NCBI RefSeq assembly: GCF_021347895.1
Contig: NC_067123.1
Location: forward strand, 8,003,828-8,067,827
Reading direction: 5' to 3'
DNA length: 64,000 nt
Source: Acanthochromis polyacanthus
Taxonomy: Eukaryota; Chordata; Actinopteri; Pomacentridae
The notes beneath the pieces were generated by a model. That model was not told where the DNA came from, made no database searches, and was given only the letters and a program-made list of their open reading frames with translations. The stretch's first letter is position 1. Each line of letters begins with the position of its first letter. The translations under genes and the position numbers were made by a program. This document shows, piece after piece, positions 1-10,372 of this stretch.

Positions 1-1295
1 AAAAAGTCATAGTATAGTATGTGGTTAAAAAAAGTCATAATATAGTATGTGGTTAAAAAAAGTCACAATATAGTCTGTGGTTAAATAGTAGTCATAGTGT
101 GGTATGTGGTTAAAATAGTCATAGTATAGTGTGTGGTTAAAAAAAAGTCATAGTATAGTATGTGGTTTAAAAAAGTCGTAGAATGGTATGGGGTTAAAAA
201 AAAAGTCCTAGTAGAGTATGTGGTTAAAAAAGTCATAGTATAGTATGTGGTTAAAAAAAGTCGTAGAATGGTAGGTGGTTAAAAAAAAAGTCATAGTATA
301 GTATGGGGTTAAAAAAAAGTCCTGCTATATTATGTGGCTAAAAAAGTCGTAGAATGGTATGTGGTTAAAATAGTCATAGTATAGTGTGTGGTTAAAAAAG
401 TCATAGTATAGTATGGGGTAAAAAAGGTCATAGTATAGTATGTGGTTAAAAAAAGTCATAATATAGTATGTGGTTAAATAGTAGTCATAGTGTGGTATGT
501 GGTTAAAATAGTCATAGTATAGTGTGTGGTTAAAAAAAAGTCATAGTATAGTATGTGGTTTAAAAAAGTCGTAGAATGATATGGGGTTAAAAAAAAAAGT
601 CCTAGTAGAGTATGTGGTTAAAAAAGTCATAGTATAGTATGTGGTTAAAAAAAGTCGTAGAATGGTAGGTGGTTAAAAAAAAAGTCATAGTATAGTATGG
701 GGTTAAAAAAAAGTCCTGCTATATTATGTGGCTAAAAAAAGTCGTAGAATGGTATGTGGTTAAAATAGTCATAGTATAGTGTGTGGTTAAAAAAAGTCAT
801 AGTATAGTATGGGGTAAAAAAGGTCATAGTATAGTGTGTGGTTAAAAAAAGTCATAATATAGTATGTGGTTAAAAAAAAGTCATAGTATAGTGTGTGGTT
901 AAAAAAAGTCATAATATAGTATGTGGTTAAAAAAAGTCATAGTATGTGGTTAAAAAAAGTCATAGTATAGTATGTGGTTAAAAAAAAGTCGTAGAATGGT
1001 ATGGGGTTAAAAAAAAGTCCTCGTAGAGTATGTGGTTAAAAAAGTCATAGTATAGTATGTGGTTAAAAAAAGTCGTAGAATGGTAGGTGGTTAAAAAAAG
1101 TCATAGTATAGTATGGGGTTAAAAAAAAGTCCTACTATATTATGTGGCTAAAAAAAGTCGTAGAATGGTATGTGGTTAAAATAGTCCTAGTATAGTGTGT
1201 GGTTAAAAAAAAATCATAGTATAATATGGGGTAAAAAAGGTCATAGTATAGTATGTGGTTAAAAAAAAGTCATAGTATAGTGTGTGGTTAAAAAA
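1..1295. repeat. AT-rich minisatellite with higher-order structure
   Basis: Tandem copies of a 28-30 bp unit of the form GTCATAGTATAGTATGTGG followed by TTA and an A-run of 5-9. Variant monomers (a GTCGTAGAATGG form, a GTCCTAGTAGAG form, a TAGTAGTCATAGTGTGG form) recur in the same order. Landmarks at 81 and 474, and at 205, 599 and 1017, give a higher-order period of about 394 then 418 bp. No coding is supported. Confidence 0.95.
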
Positions 1296-1347
1296 AGTCA
1301 TAGTTTAGTATATCGTCCAAAATGTTACAAAAACGTCATAGTTTAGT

Positions 1348-1452
1348 ATTTAATGAGCCATTCGCAGCTTCACTGTACCGGCCGTGTGTACTTAGACTTG
1401 CATGGCTTAATCTTTGAGACAAGCATATGCTACTGGCAGGATCAACCAGGTA
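1348..1452 (-). rRNA. Fragment of the 5' end of 18S rRNA (pseudogene or captured rDNA)
   Basis: Read on the minus strand, the segment begins TACCTGGTTGATCCTGCCAG, the universal start of eukaryotic 18S rRNA, and runs through the GCATATGCTTGTCTCAAAGA stretch to GCGAATGGCTCATTAAAT. By eye only about two bases differ from the expected sequence over 105 bp (one near 1369, one near 1399). It stops abruptly and both sides are minisatellite, so it cannot be a functional rRNA gene. It is a captured fragment or an assembly join. Confidence 0.93.
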
Positions 1453-1795
1453 GCCCAAAATATGAAAAAGAACGTCAAAGTTTAGTATGTCGTCCAAAAT
1501 ATTACTGAAACTTCATAGTTTAGTATGTCGTCCAAAATGTTGAAAAAAACATCATAGTTTAGTATGTTGTCCAAAATGTCACAAAAACGTCAGAGTTTAC
1601 TATGTCATCCAAAATATGAAAAAAAACCATCATAGTTTAGTATGTCGTCCGAAATATGAAAAAGAACGTCAAAGTTTAGTATGTCATCTAAAATAGGAAA
1701 TAAAACGTCATAGTTGAGTATATCATGCAAAAAGTCACAAAAATGTCATAGTTTAGTATGTCGTCCAAAATATGAAAAAGAACGCCATATTTTGT

Positions 1796-1908
1796 CGTCG
1801 ACCTGTCCAGGGTGTCCCCTGCCTTCACCCGAGTCAGCTGGGATAGGCTCCAGCACCCCCCACGACCCGAATGAGGATAAAGTGGTGTAAAGAGGATGGA
1901 TGGATATT
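1796..1908 (+). mobile_element. 3' fragment of a tRNA-derived SINE inside the satellite
   Basis: Contains the GACCTGTCCAGGGTGTCCCC and CAGCTGGGATAGGCTCCAGC blocks and ends in the GGATGGATGG tail, the same 3' region as the full copy at 4052-4409. The tRNA-like head is missing. Satellite sequence resumes directly after the tail. Confidence 0.88.
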
Positions 1909-2503
1909 TTGTCGTCCAAAATATGACAAAAACGTCATAGTTTAGTATGTCGTCCAAAATGTGGAAAAAACATCATGTTGAGTAAGTGGTTTGATAAAAG
2001 TCATATGTTTTAAAAAGTGTCAGAGTGCAGTATGTGTATGGTGTTTTTATTGTTTATCTTGTTCTCTTCGTCATGTTTCTCTACAGTTGACTTTTCAATT
2101 CAACACAATCAGACTTCTTTTGATTACTGTTTAATACATATAGAACGTAATACAAAGTGTTTTATGCAACAAAACAGTCTCTCTCGCTCTGGAAACACCA
2201 GAGAGACAACAGGTCAAAAATTCAGAATAAGACAATGGGAGGAAAGTGAAGTGAGAAAAAGAAAACACAAAGACAGCTCTCACTAAATCAACAGAATATA
2301 GTGTATTTACTATAGTAACCTTCCTATGTGGGTAAAAACGTCAGAATATAATAGGTTGTAAATAATCTCAGTAAAAAGTACAGGATATAATAAGAGTCAA
2401 GTATGCCTACTAAAAAATCCTGGTCTGTGTTGGATAAATATGAAGAACCAGTATTATTAGCTTTTGCAGTTCGTATAAATTTCCGTCTTTCTTTCGCCCA
2501 CAG

Positions 2504-2652
2504 AGAACCAGAGCTGGTGCTGCTGGACATGCAGTCGGTTCCTGCAGGTCAGGAGGGCTGGTTGGCCTTCGACGTCACCGCGGCCTCCAACCACTGGCTG
2601 CTCCACCCTCGAAGCAACCTGGGAATAAGACTGTATGTGGAGACCGAGGAAG
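2504..2652 (+). CDS. bmp8a: bmp8a-like exon: end of prodomain core
   Basis: Acceptor CTTTCGCCCACAG precedes 2504; donor GTGGGT follows 2652. One base completes the previous codon, then 49 codons including [11 protein letters not shown] and [10 protein letters not shown]. It matches the third coding exon of BMP5-8 genes. Confidence 0.92.
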
Positions 2653-5600
2653 GTGGGTTCACTGCTGGACCACAACACAACATCATAAACACAAAACTCA
2701 CCTTCGATGATTTATTTCTGCTGAACTCCAAAAACCATTGGTGGGTTATCGTTTTAAAAAAAAAAAAATCACAGAATTACACAATTTGTCCAAGCCAGAA
2801 ACTGTAAAACAGTGAGAACAATCGAATTTTCAGGTTGTCATTGAGCTACGTGTGCGATTGTTAGTTTCTTTAGAAAACTGACCAAATCTAAACTTAAAAT
2901 CATACTTTTCAAAATCTAAATCACTTTTAATTTGGCCAAAAATAAAGCCTTTGTTTGCATAACATTTAATTTTTTGTTGTTTTAAAAAAAATCTGCCACA
3001 CAAAGTTATTTCATCTCGTAATAAAAATTAATTGAATGTTCATTTATCTAATCTGTGTTTCCACAAAGAGGAGACAAGTGTGACAACAAAATACAGGCCA
3101 TCCTTAAAGTCTGGACACAGGGAATCTCATTAACGAGAACTTCTTTTTGCCTCCACAGATTAAATATTGTCTTAAAACAAGTCCATCCATCTTGCTGAAA
3201 TGTCACTTGTTAAGTAAATTTATCTTAAATCAAGTGGGATGAGACATTTTGACTAAAAATAAGACAAACAGACTTGGGAAGATTTTGAGTTTTTGCAGTG
3301 CAGCCGTCAAACTAAAGTCGATGTTTCTCGGCTCACTAATGTGTTCAGTGGTGTTTTTATGTGATGTAATATAAAGTTCATCTTGTGAAAATACCTCCCT
3401 TCAGACCGCTCCCTGTCCGCCGGCTGGATCGGGTTGGTGGGTCGTCGGGGTCCTCGCTCCAAGCAGCCCTTCATGGTGACCTTCTTCAGGGAGAGTCAAG
3501 TTCCCTGTCGGCCGCCGCGAGCTGTCAAGCCTCATCCTCGCAAGAAGAAACTCAAATACGACCTCCCGGTGCCCAGCATCCACAGTAAGACTGCACAGAC
3601 TCACATTAGACTCTGGTATACTCTGGTTTGTGGCTTTAAAAGTTAATTTGGAACATTTTCAAGACGTGGAAACGATCTATCCAGCCAGTTCAGCTTCTAA
3701 AATCTGTTTCAGGACGACTGAGAAGGAACAACTTGTATAGATTTTAAATGAAGTTAAATGGAATTGTAGGAAAACTCACCTCACTGGGATGATAATAACT
3801 GTAGTAAAACCTTAAAATATACAAAATATAGTGAGACAAGTTAATAGTTTTAATCTTATCCTGTAAATCTCATCATTGTTTGATCTTACTAAATGTTTTT
3901 CTCTTTCCAGATCGGAGTCCTGCTAACAACGGAGGTCAACCCTGTAAAAAACATGAACTCTACGTCAGCTTCAGTGATCTCGGCTGGAAGGTCCGTTTCT
4001 AAAGTTTCTTCATTTATATTAGTCTAGTTTTATTGGAGAGGATTCAATTCCGGCTGCTCAGTGGAGTAGTGGTTAGCACTTTCGCCTTGCAGCAAGAAGA
4101 TCCCTGGTTCGAATCCCGGGGTGGGCCTGGGATCTTTCTGCATGGAGTTTGCATGTTCTCCCTGAGCATGCGTGGGTTTTCTCCGGGTACTCCAGCTTCC
4201 TCCCACAGTCCAAAAATATGCTGAGGTTAATTGAGTACTCTAAATTGCCCGTAGGTGTGAATGTGAGTGTTCGTCTGTGTATGTAGCCCTGCGACAGACT
4301 GGCGACCTGTCCTGGGTGTCCCCTGCCTTCGCCCGAGTCAGCTGGGATAGGCTCCAGCTCCCCCCGCGACCCTAATGAGGATAAAGCGGTGTATAGAGGA
4401 TGGATGGATGGATTCAATTCCACTTGGTTTTATTTCAGTTTTCAGAAAAGAAACGGTTGGTCAATCTCTACACCTTCAACTCCATCGATTTTCAATTCTA
4501 AAACAAAGTCAGAAAATAAAAAAATGTGTCTTTTTAAAAACTTATCTAAGCTTGTAACAACATTTTAAAATTAAGATGTTTTCCGTTTAATTTTGTCCTC
4601 AAATTGGAATTATTTGCGTTCTTACATTATTACTGACATTTATATGAGGAGTCAGACATAAATTATGAACTTTCACTTTGACATTTTTAAACAATTATCA
4701 AGAAATGACTGGAGTTTCATGGTAGCAGCTATTCTCATTGTCATTCAGTTCATTAATTAGTGGTTTCGTCAATAAAATGTCATATATATGGAAAGAAACT
4801 TAAATATGTATATATATGAAAGAAGCTGGAATCAGAGAATTTACACTATCCTAAAAATAGATTAACAGGTGATTTAAAAAAAAAACACAGTTAGCAGTTA
4901 ATTTAATAATGGGCAGCTACTAGATATTTATAATTCTGTCATGAAAAGTGATGAAAAAACGTTAATATATTATAGCTGATGTTCTTATTCTGGGGTCAGG
5001 GATTTATAGTTTCAGTAGTTCTACATTAATAGTTAATTTAGGCTGTCAACAGGATCTGCACACTTAAATCCTAAAAATACACAGACATTAACAGTTAAAT
5101 TAACAGTATTTGATTTCATTTACTCCTGATAGAATCTTTTCTTTGAGGTTTGACTCCCTCTAGTGGTGGAACTCTTCACTTTAGTATAAAACTGGATATT
5201 TTAACTCTTGGTTTTATTTCTTGTGACCAAGTTTTTTTTAAACTAGTAACATGTTTAATTTCTTTTACCTTCCCACTGTGTAATGTCTTATGTTATTAAA
5301 ACTCAACAGGTGCGTTCTTATTTAATGTCAGATTAGACGGCTGTGGTATTTTCTTTTGTAGATTATATGAATGTTTTATTTTTCCAGCCAGTCTTTCTGC
5401 TTCATGACTTTTGTTTCTGTCGATCACAGGACTGGGTTTTGGCTCCGACCGGATACTCGGCGTACTACTGTGATGGAGAATGTTTTTATCCTCTGGGATC
5501 CTGCATGAACGCCACCAACCACGCCCTCATCCAGCAGGTGGTGAGTAAAATGCATCACTACGAAATGGATGTTTTTTTTAAGGTATTTTTGACTTTATCT

Positions 5601-6533
5601 GACAGGTTTAGTCGAGAGTCAGACAGGAAAGTAGAGAGAAGAGCGGGGTGAAGACCTGCAGCAAAGGGCTGTGAGCTGGAATCAAACCAGACCGCTGTGG
5701 GGGGGGATTATAGCCCCTGTTTATGGGTCACCTGGTCTGCCAGCTAAGGGGCTATAGTCCCCCATGCAGTGGTCTGGTTTGATTCCAGCTCACAGCCCTT
5801 TGCTGCAGGTCTTGCCCCAATCTTCTCTCGGCTTTCCTGTCTGATTCTCGACTAAATTTGACAAAGCCCAAAAAAATAACTTGGAAAAAAAAGTCAGGTG
5901 CGCCAGTTCCTGTCCAAAGAAGGTCATTATTTAGCTTCTCCAAACTGAAGGTTTCATCTGTTGTAAATGACACACTGACAACTGAGTACGTCCTATAAAA
6001 AAAGAAACCAAACTGTTGCTTTAAGACGTAAAAAATATGAAATATGATCAGTTTTAATTCAGCTTGTGACCTAAAAGAACAAAATCTAACTCCGGCTACT
6101 CTGTTTTTAGAGCTAAAGCATCAACATTACGGATCAACTGCAAAGTTTAGAGAAAGAGGGAAGCACATTATTTTTCCTCTTTCCTGCTTCATTAGTCTCA
6201 TCCAACACTTAACTATTCTACACAGTGTGATATTGTATGCAGATACAATATCACACTGCTCAAGGATTTTAAATGCTCTATTAGAGTTTTCCTGTATTGG
6301 TATTCTTCAGTGAGGAAAAGCTATAAATAGCTTTACTGTTCTGTATAAAACCTAACTATAAATCTTAACATGGTGTTTGTCAGGTTCACCTCCTGAAGCC
6401 GGACGAGGTTCCCAAAGCGTGCTGCGCCCCGACGAAGCTCAGCCCCATCTCAGTCCTGTTCTACGACGACAACAACAACGTTATCCTGAAGAAGCATCGC
6501 AACATGGTGGTGAAGACCTGCGGCTGTCTATGA
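2504..6533 (+). CDS. bmp8a: Bone morphogenetic protein 8-type ligand (bmp8a-like), 3' five exons
   Basis: Coding exons 2504-2652, 3405-3584, 3911-3990, 5430-5540 and 6384-6533 join in frame through GT/AG introns and end at TGA 6531-6533. They encode the end of the prodomain and the whole mature TGF-beta cystine-knot domain, a secreted dimeric ligand for BMP receptors. Visible marks are [25 protein letters not shown] (a conserved N-glycosylation site), KACCAPT and the terminal TCGC. The extra cysteine in [10 protein letters not shown], where BMP5/6/7 have Tyr or His, points to BMP8, as does the [19 protein letters not shown] block. The signal peptide and first prodomain exons lie left of 2504, probably beyond the satellite or the window edge. 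The a/b paralogue is not resolved. Confidence 0.93.
2653..3404 (+). other. bmp8a-like intron, nothing recognised
   Basis: AT-rich intron with simple A-runs at 2756-2768. No repeat family or RNA gene was recognised. Confidence 0.5.
3405..3584 (+). CDS. bmp8a: bmp8a-like exon: prodomain end and furin region
   Basis: Acceptor CCTTCAG; donor GTAAGA. It encodes [20 protein letters not shown] and then a basic stretch with RPPRAVK and PRKKK. The only R-X-X-R furin-like motif in the basic part is RPPR; the more downstream basic cluster PRKKK lacks the second Arg. Confidence 0.92.
3911..3990 (+). CDS. bmp8a: bmp8a-like exon: first cysteine of the knot
   Basis: Acceptor CTCTTTCCAG; donor GTCCGT. It encodes [10 protein letters not shown] and then [16 protein letters not shown]. 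This holds the first knot cysteine and the finger-1 aromatic residues. Confidence 0.93.
4052..4409 (+). mobile_element. Full-length tRNA-derived SINE with target-site duplication
   Basis: The tRNA-like head holds TAGTGGTTAGC (A-box-like) and a perfect B box GGTTCGAATCC. It is followed by a LINE-type tail ending in GGATGGATGGATG. The 12 bp GGATTCAATTCC flanks the element exactly on both sides (4040-4051 and 4410-4421), proving retroposition. It lies in the intron after the CKKHELY exon. The Repbase family name is not assigned. Confidence 0.95.
5430..5540 (+). CDS. bmp8a: bmp8a-like exon: finger 1 and wrist
   Basis: Acceptor CGATCACAG; donor GTGAGT. It encodes [18 protein letters not shown] and then [15 protein letters not shown], including the BMP8-type extra cysteine and the NAT glycosylation site. 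Confidence 0.95.
5608..5855. repeat. Foldback inverted repeat, about 110 bp arms and 30 bp loop
   Basis: Arms about 5608-5717 and 5748-5855 are near-perfect reverse complements; for example GACCTGCAGCAAAGGGCTGT on the left has its inverse on the right. Both outer ends read TTTAGTCGAGA or its complement. It sits only about 70 bp after the donor of the 5430-5540 exon, so the pre-mRNA could form a long hairpin. It may be two head-to-head copies of one short repeat. Confidence 0.9.
6384..6533 (+). CDS. bmp8a: bmp8a-like terminal exon
   Basis: Acceptor GTTTGTCAG. Forty-nine codons plus [23 protein letters not shown], then [19 protein letters not shown], then KTCGCL. The typical BMP terminus is CGCH; here the last residue is Leu. 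Confidence 0.95.
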   Translation, partial: VHLLKPDEVPKACCAPTKLSPISVLFYDDNNNVILKKHRNMVVKTCGCL

Positions 6534-7150
6534 GGCTGATTCAACATCTGGACTCCCAGAGAAGAGGTTGAGTTTCTCTGCAGTGGGGTTGTATGAGGTA
6601 AACAAGAAGCTCAGCTGTGTGCTGCTGAGAACACAAACAGTCAACATTAGTTAAGTGTTTGGTTTACTTAGAATATTCTCACCACTTTACCGTACTGTCA
6701 GACAGGTGTTTCTTCTGGTGTGACATTTTCTCATCTATTGAACTTCTTTATTCCTGCACAGTTCCAGCTGTGCAACACAGGAAGAAATACAGAAGTTCAG
6801 AGAAAGTAATTTTAAAAGAAACGAGCTGTCCGACAGCAAGGAGAGTGGTGAGAAAATTCTAAATATAGTCCACACTTCCTCATACAACCCACCTAAAAGA
6901 AAACGTTCACCGATTCTAACTCTGCATCTAAATTCAAATGTTTTCAAACAGAATTTGTCTCACCAGCATCAAACCACACAGACTTCATTTTACTACAGGT
7001 TCAGTCTGTAACGACAGAAAGGCAAATGATATTGGATGGTTTCAGGAACCATTAGTGATGCCTGATCTGTTGTAAGGAGGAGATTAACTCACAGCACTAC
7101 TGTTGTTACGCAAAAATGTATATGAAGAGATTATTAAAATGTATTCAATT

Positions 7151-7156
7151 AATAAA
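7151..7156 (+). terminator. bmp8a: Candidate polyadenylation signal of the bmp8a-like gene
   Basis: AATAAA 618 bp after the stop codon, followed by a GTGTCTCATCTTTTTT stretch typical of the U/GU-rich downstream element. This implies a 3' UTR of about 0.64 kb. Confidence 0.6.
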
Positions 7157-7176
7157 AACGTGTCTCATCTTTTTTA

Positions 7177-8784
7177 TGGCTCGGACTGTAAATAATCAAA
7201 TGTCATTTTAAGGCCAAGATATACTCAACTGTAAACAGTTATGACACTATTTTCCAGTTAGCTTGGAGTCAAAGCTCTGAATGTACACAGTAGATCAGAT
7301 TTTGTGTCATCCATGCATGTCGGGTGCTGTGGCTGCCAGACAGACTTGTGCAGAATGAAGTTTACATCCTTGCAGATCTAAACACTAGCCTTACATGTGC
7401 CAGGTCAGAGTTACACTTTCTGCATCTGCAAGGATCCATGCAACATAAATTTTGACTTCACTACAAAATGTGCAGCCTTTGGTCGCTGCAGACTCGTGCA
7501 GATGATAAACTCTACATCACATGGACATTTGTAGATGAACACTGGTCTCACTGACACCTGTACAGTTACTGTTTCAGCTTCCACACACATCTGTGGATGT
7601 ACATTTCATAATCTGTACAAATCTGACTGGCAACAAATGCAGTAAAGCACATGTGCAAAGAAAAATGTACATTACTTTCTACTGTACAGCTACACTACTG
7701 TTTGGAGTCACTTAGAAAGGTCCTCATTTTTTAAAGAAAAGCATTTTTTTCTTTATGAAGATCACATTAAATGAATCAGAAATACAGTCTAGACATTGTA
7801 AATGTATTAAATGACTATTCTAGCTGGGAACAGCTGATTTTTAATGGAATATCTCCATAGGGGTACAGAGGAACATTTCCAGCAACCATCACTCCTGTGT
7901 TCTAATGCTACATTGTGTTAGCTAATGGTACTGAAAGGCTCATTGATGAATAGAAAACTTTTGTGCAGTTATGTTAGCACATGGATAAAAGTGTGAGTTT
8001 TCATAGAAAATATGAGATTGTCTGGATGACACCAAACTTTTGAACAGTTGTGTATGTAACGGATGTCCTCCAAGCAGACTAGAAAGTAGAACAGCAACAA
8101 CAAATGTGTTTGCAATGGAGTATAGTCACAGCAAGATGTATAAAATTTGGAACTTGCCTTCCTCATGAGCAGCTAAAATGAAGTTTAACAGAAGAAAACT
8201 ACTGACTTCTTCTTTTCCTTTTTCTAAACAGACATTTAAAAGAAGGTTAAGTAGCTGTTTTGGCTGACTTTCTGATGCTAAAGTGATAAACTATTTCAGC
8301 TGCAACACTAAAAATAAAGAGTTACACCTTAAGGAACAGTTTGGTTCCTATGAAGTGAGGTTTGTATGAGGAACTTATCCACAGTCAGTTTATCACTTCC
8401 AGTAGATGAGGATCATACTCTCAGCAGACAGGAGGACCAGCTGTGGACCGTTTCAGCAGCAATATTTTAGCCCTTAAAAAGAAGAATCAACATCTGTTTA
8501 GAGTATTTTCACTGCTTTACCTTGAGTCTCTTTTCCACTGAAGAACACAAACTGTTTCATCTCTTTCTTTAGACTCCATTTGTGGGATCTGTTGGCTTTA
8601 AAGAAAGAGATACAACAGCTTGAGTCACAACAAACTAAAAGCATCAAGTAAAAATGAGTTCTACTGATTTTAACTTCATCTTTTACAAATAAACACCATA
8701 CCTGCATGACCCCCGTGTTTCATCACCTCGTCAAATTCAACAAAGTCAGCCAAGAAGACGAATCACATTAAATACATTGTTCAA
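7177..8784. other. Intergenic region between bmp8a-like and znf706-like 3' ends
   Basis: The two genes converge here. It holds the MITE at 7691-8054 and otherwise unassigned AT-rich sequence. Confidence 0.6.
7691..8054 (-). mobile_element. TIR element, family A (copy 1)
   Basis: Inverse orientation of the copy at 51777-52133. Shared blocks include TCCATAGGGGTACAGAGGAA and GTGTTCTAATGCTACATTGT. The ends are related to TACTGTTCAAAAGTTTGGGG. The left end is shortened. Non-autonomous; a Tc1/mariner-type origin is likely but not proven. Confidence 0.85.
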
Positions 8785-8790
8785 TTTATT
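8785..8790 (-). terminator. znf706: Candidate polyadenylation signal, znf706-like gene
   Basis: AATAAA on the minus strand with a G/U-rich downstream stretch. It is the last good candidate before the MITE. Confidence 0.4.
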
Positions 8791-10029
8791 GAAAAGGGTA
8801 AAAAAAAAAAATAGTACAGTGAAAGCAAATCAGCTTAGTTTTTTGCCAGCTAGTGAATGTCAGAAGAAAAACAAAAGAAAACAAAAAAAGTCAATAATAT
8901 TGGCAGTAACTTCAACTAAATCATTTCACTCTCAGTCATCGGGGCTACTTACATTTTCTTCAAACTAACAGCCGAAAGTGTCAAAATGAGCACAGAGCTG
9001 CGTGCGTTAGAAAAAGAATCAGGGTTACAAAACAAATCTGGTCCTGGTCTAACCGAAGCAGGGACAAAGATGGGTTTATTGCCACGGTAACGAGCCTGAA
9101 ACGGGGTAGAAGTGGAAAAAATTGGGAGAAAGAAACTAAAACGTAATAGAGTTGCTGTTGTGTGGTGTAACGTGAGGTACTGTTGTAGGCGGTACTGAGT
9201 GTGGAGCAGCAGCAGCACGGAGGAGGCACAGCTGTGGGGTTCCATCCACTCGTAAACTGCATGTGTTGAGAAGCCAGTGGTCATGAAAGCGGCTGTGAAG
9301 GTTGTGCAAAATGGAATGACTCGTGGAACCCGACAGCTGTGCCGCGTCCGAGTGTGTGAATCTACAGTGACGTGTGTCGTCTCTTCCTGTGGACGATAGT
9401 TTCAAGCCGTCAGCTAAACCACACGCTCAAAAATATCCTGTTTGTTAAGTTTCCATTGTAGCTTTTTCAGAACTCCCTGCCTTCAGTCACTGGTCCTGCT
9501 TTCTGGGAATCTGCCCTCCCCCCTTTATCTGGAATACCAAGGTAGTTAGGTACACAATAAATATAAAAATGGGCTGCTGGTGTACGTCTGCCCCCATCAT
9601 CACTGTTTATCTCTTACACTAACACACACACACATACGTACACAGCACATACACACATCCATCCCATCCCATCCCGACCCGACGTCCGTGAATACTGACA
9701 GGTCCCAGAGTTCATCATCCTTCAGGGGATTCAACGTTCAGTCCGTGGTCACTGCGTATCTGAAGAAACAGGTGTGGTTGTGTTTGTATCAGCAGTGATT
9801 AATCCACTTTAAGTAACACTTGCTAGTAGTATTTTTTATTTCATCTTCTGCAGGGTTGCACCAAAAGGATTCATTTTAAACCTGATTGAATCACAGCTCA
9901 CTCTAAATTATGTTCCACCAAACTCTAAAACAAGCGTAAAATCAAGCTCGATTACATTTAAACCTCAGCATTTACTCTAAACTTGAATTCAATTTAGTGA
10001 AGTTACAGCTAGACTTAGAACTCCAGTAT

Positions 10030-10180
10030 GAAATAGATACTTTAGTAATCCTGAGGGAAAGTCAAATATTCAGTAGCTTACATACAACAACAAAAATAAA
10101 AAAGAGACAAAACTGGAAGGTTAGTATAACTCTAAAAAAAAGTTCCTGTACAACACTATAAATAAAACACTTGTAATTTT
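10030..10180 (-). mobile_element. Degenerate LINE 3'-tail remnant
   Basis: The plus-strand text TACTTTAGTAATCCTGAGGG and the following AAAGTCAAAT are the complement of a common teleost LINE terminus (…CCCTCAGGATTAATAAAGT-like). Heavily diverged. Confidence 0.45.
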
Positions 10181-10323
10181 AAAATCTATAGAATACTAAA
10201 TGTATTAAATGTCAATATACAGTGTTTACACATTTGAAGGCACCGTGATCTAAAGTGTAGTAAGCTTCATAAGGTGTATAGACATTTTACAACCATGACT
10301 GAGACAGAGAAATGTGATCCACT

Positions 10324-10372
10324 GTTACCCTTCTGAAAGGGTTCTGGCATAGAAACCTTTCAGAAGGGTTAC
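10324..10372. repeat. Short near-perfect hairpin
   Basis: Arm 10324-10344 pairs with 10352-10372 at 19 of 21 positions around a 7 nt loop (TGGCATA). It lies in the inferred znf706-like 3' UTR and could be a UTR structure. At 49 nt it is shorter than a normal pre-miRNA. Confidence 0.8.

Larger units (their letters stand above)
1296..2000. repeat. Second, related minisatellite family (about 38 bp unit)
   Basis: Units share the GTCATAGTTTAGTATGT core with the upstream array but carry a longer spacer (CGTCCAAAATATG plus an A-run). The array is interrupted by the 18S fragment at 1348-1452 and the SINE tail at 1796-1908. Degenerate units may continue to about 2400. The shared core suggests that one family derived from the other. 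Confidence 0.88.

Noticed and set aside
4062..4120. Functional tRNA gene at the SINE head
   Set aside because: Only A- and B-box-like blocks; the cloverleaf is degenerate and it is part of a retroposed SINE.
4073..4423. 116-codon minus-strand frame
   Set aside because: Lies entirely in the SINE; no gene.
5157..5170. Second CTCF-like site (CCACTAGAGGG, minus strand)
   Set aside because: Only the core half matches; too weak to call.
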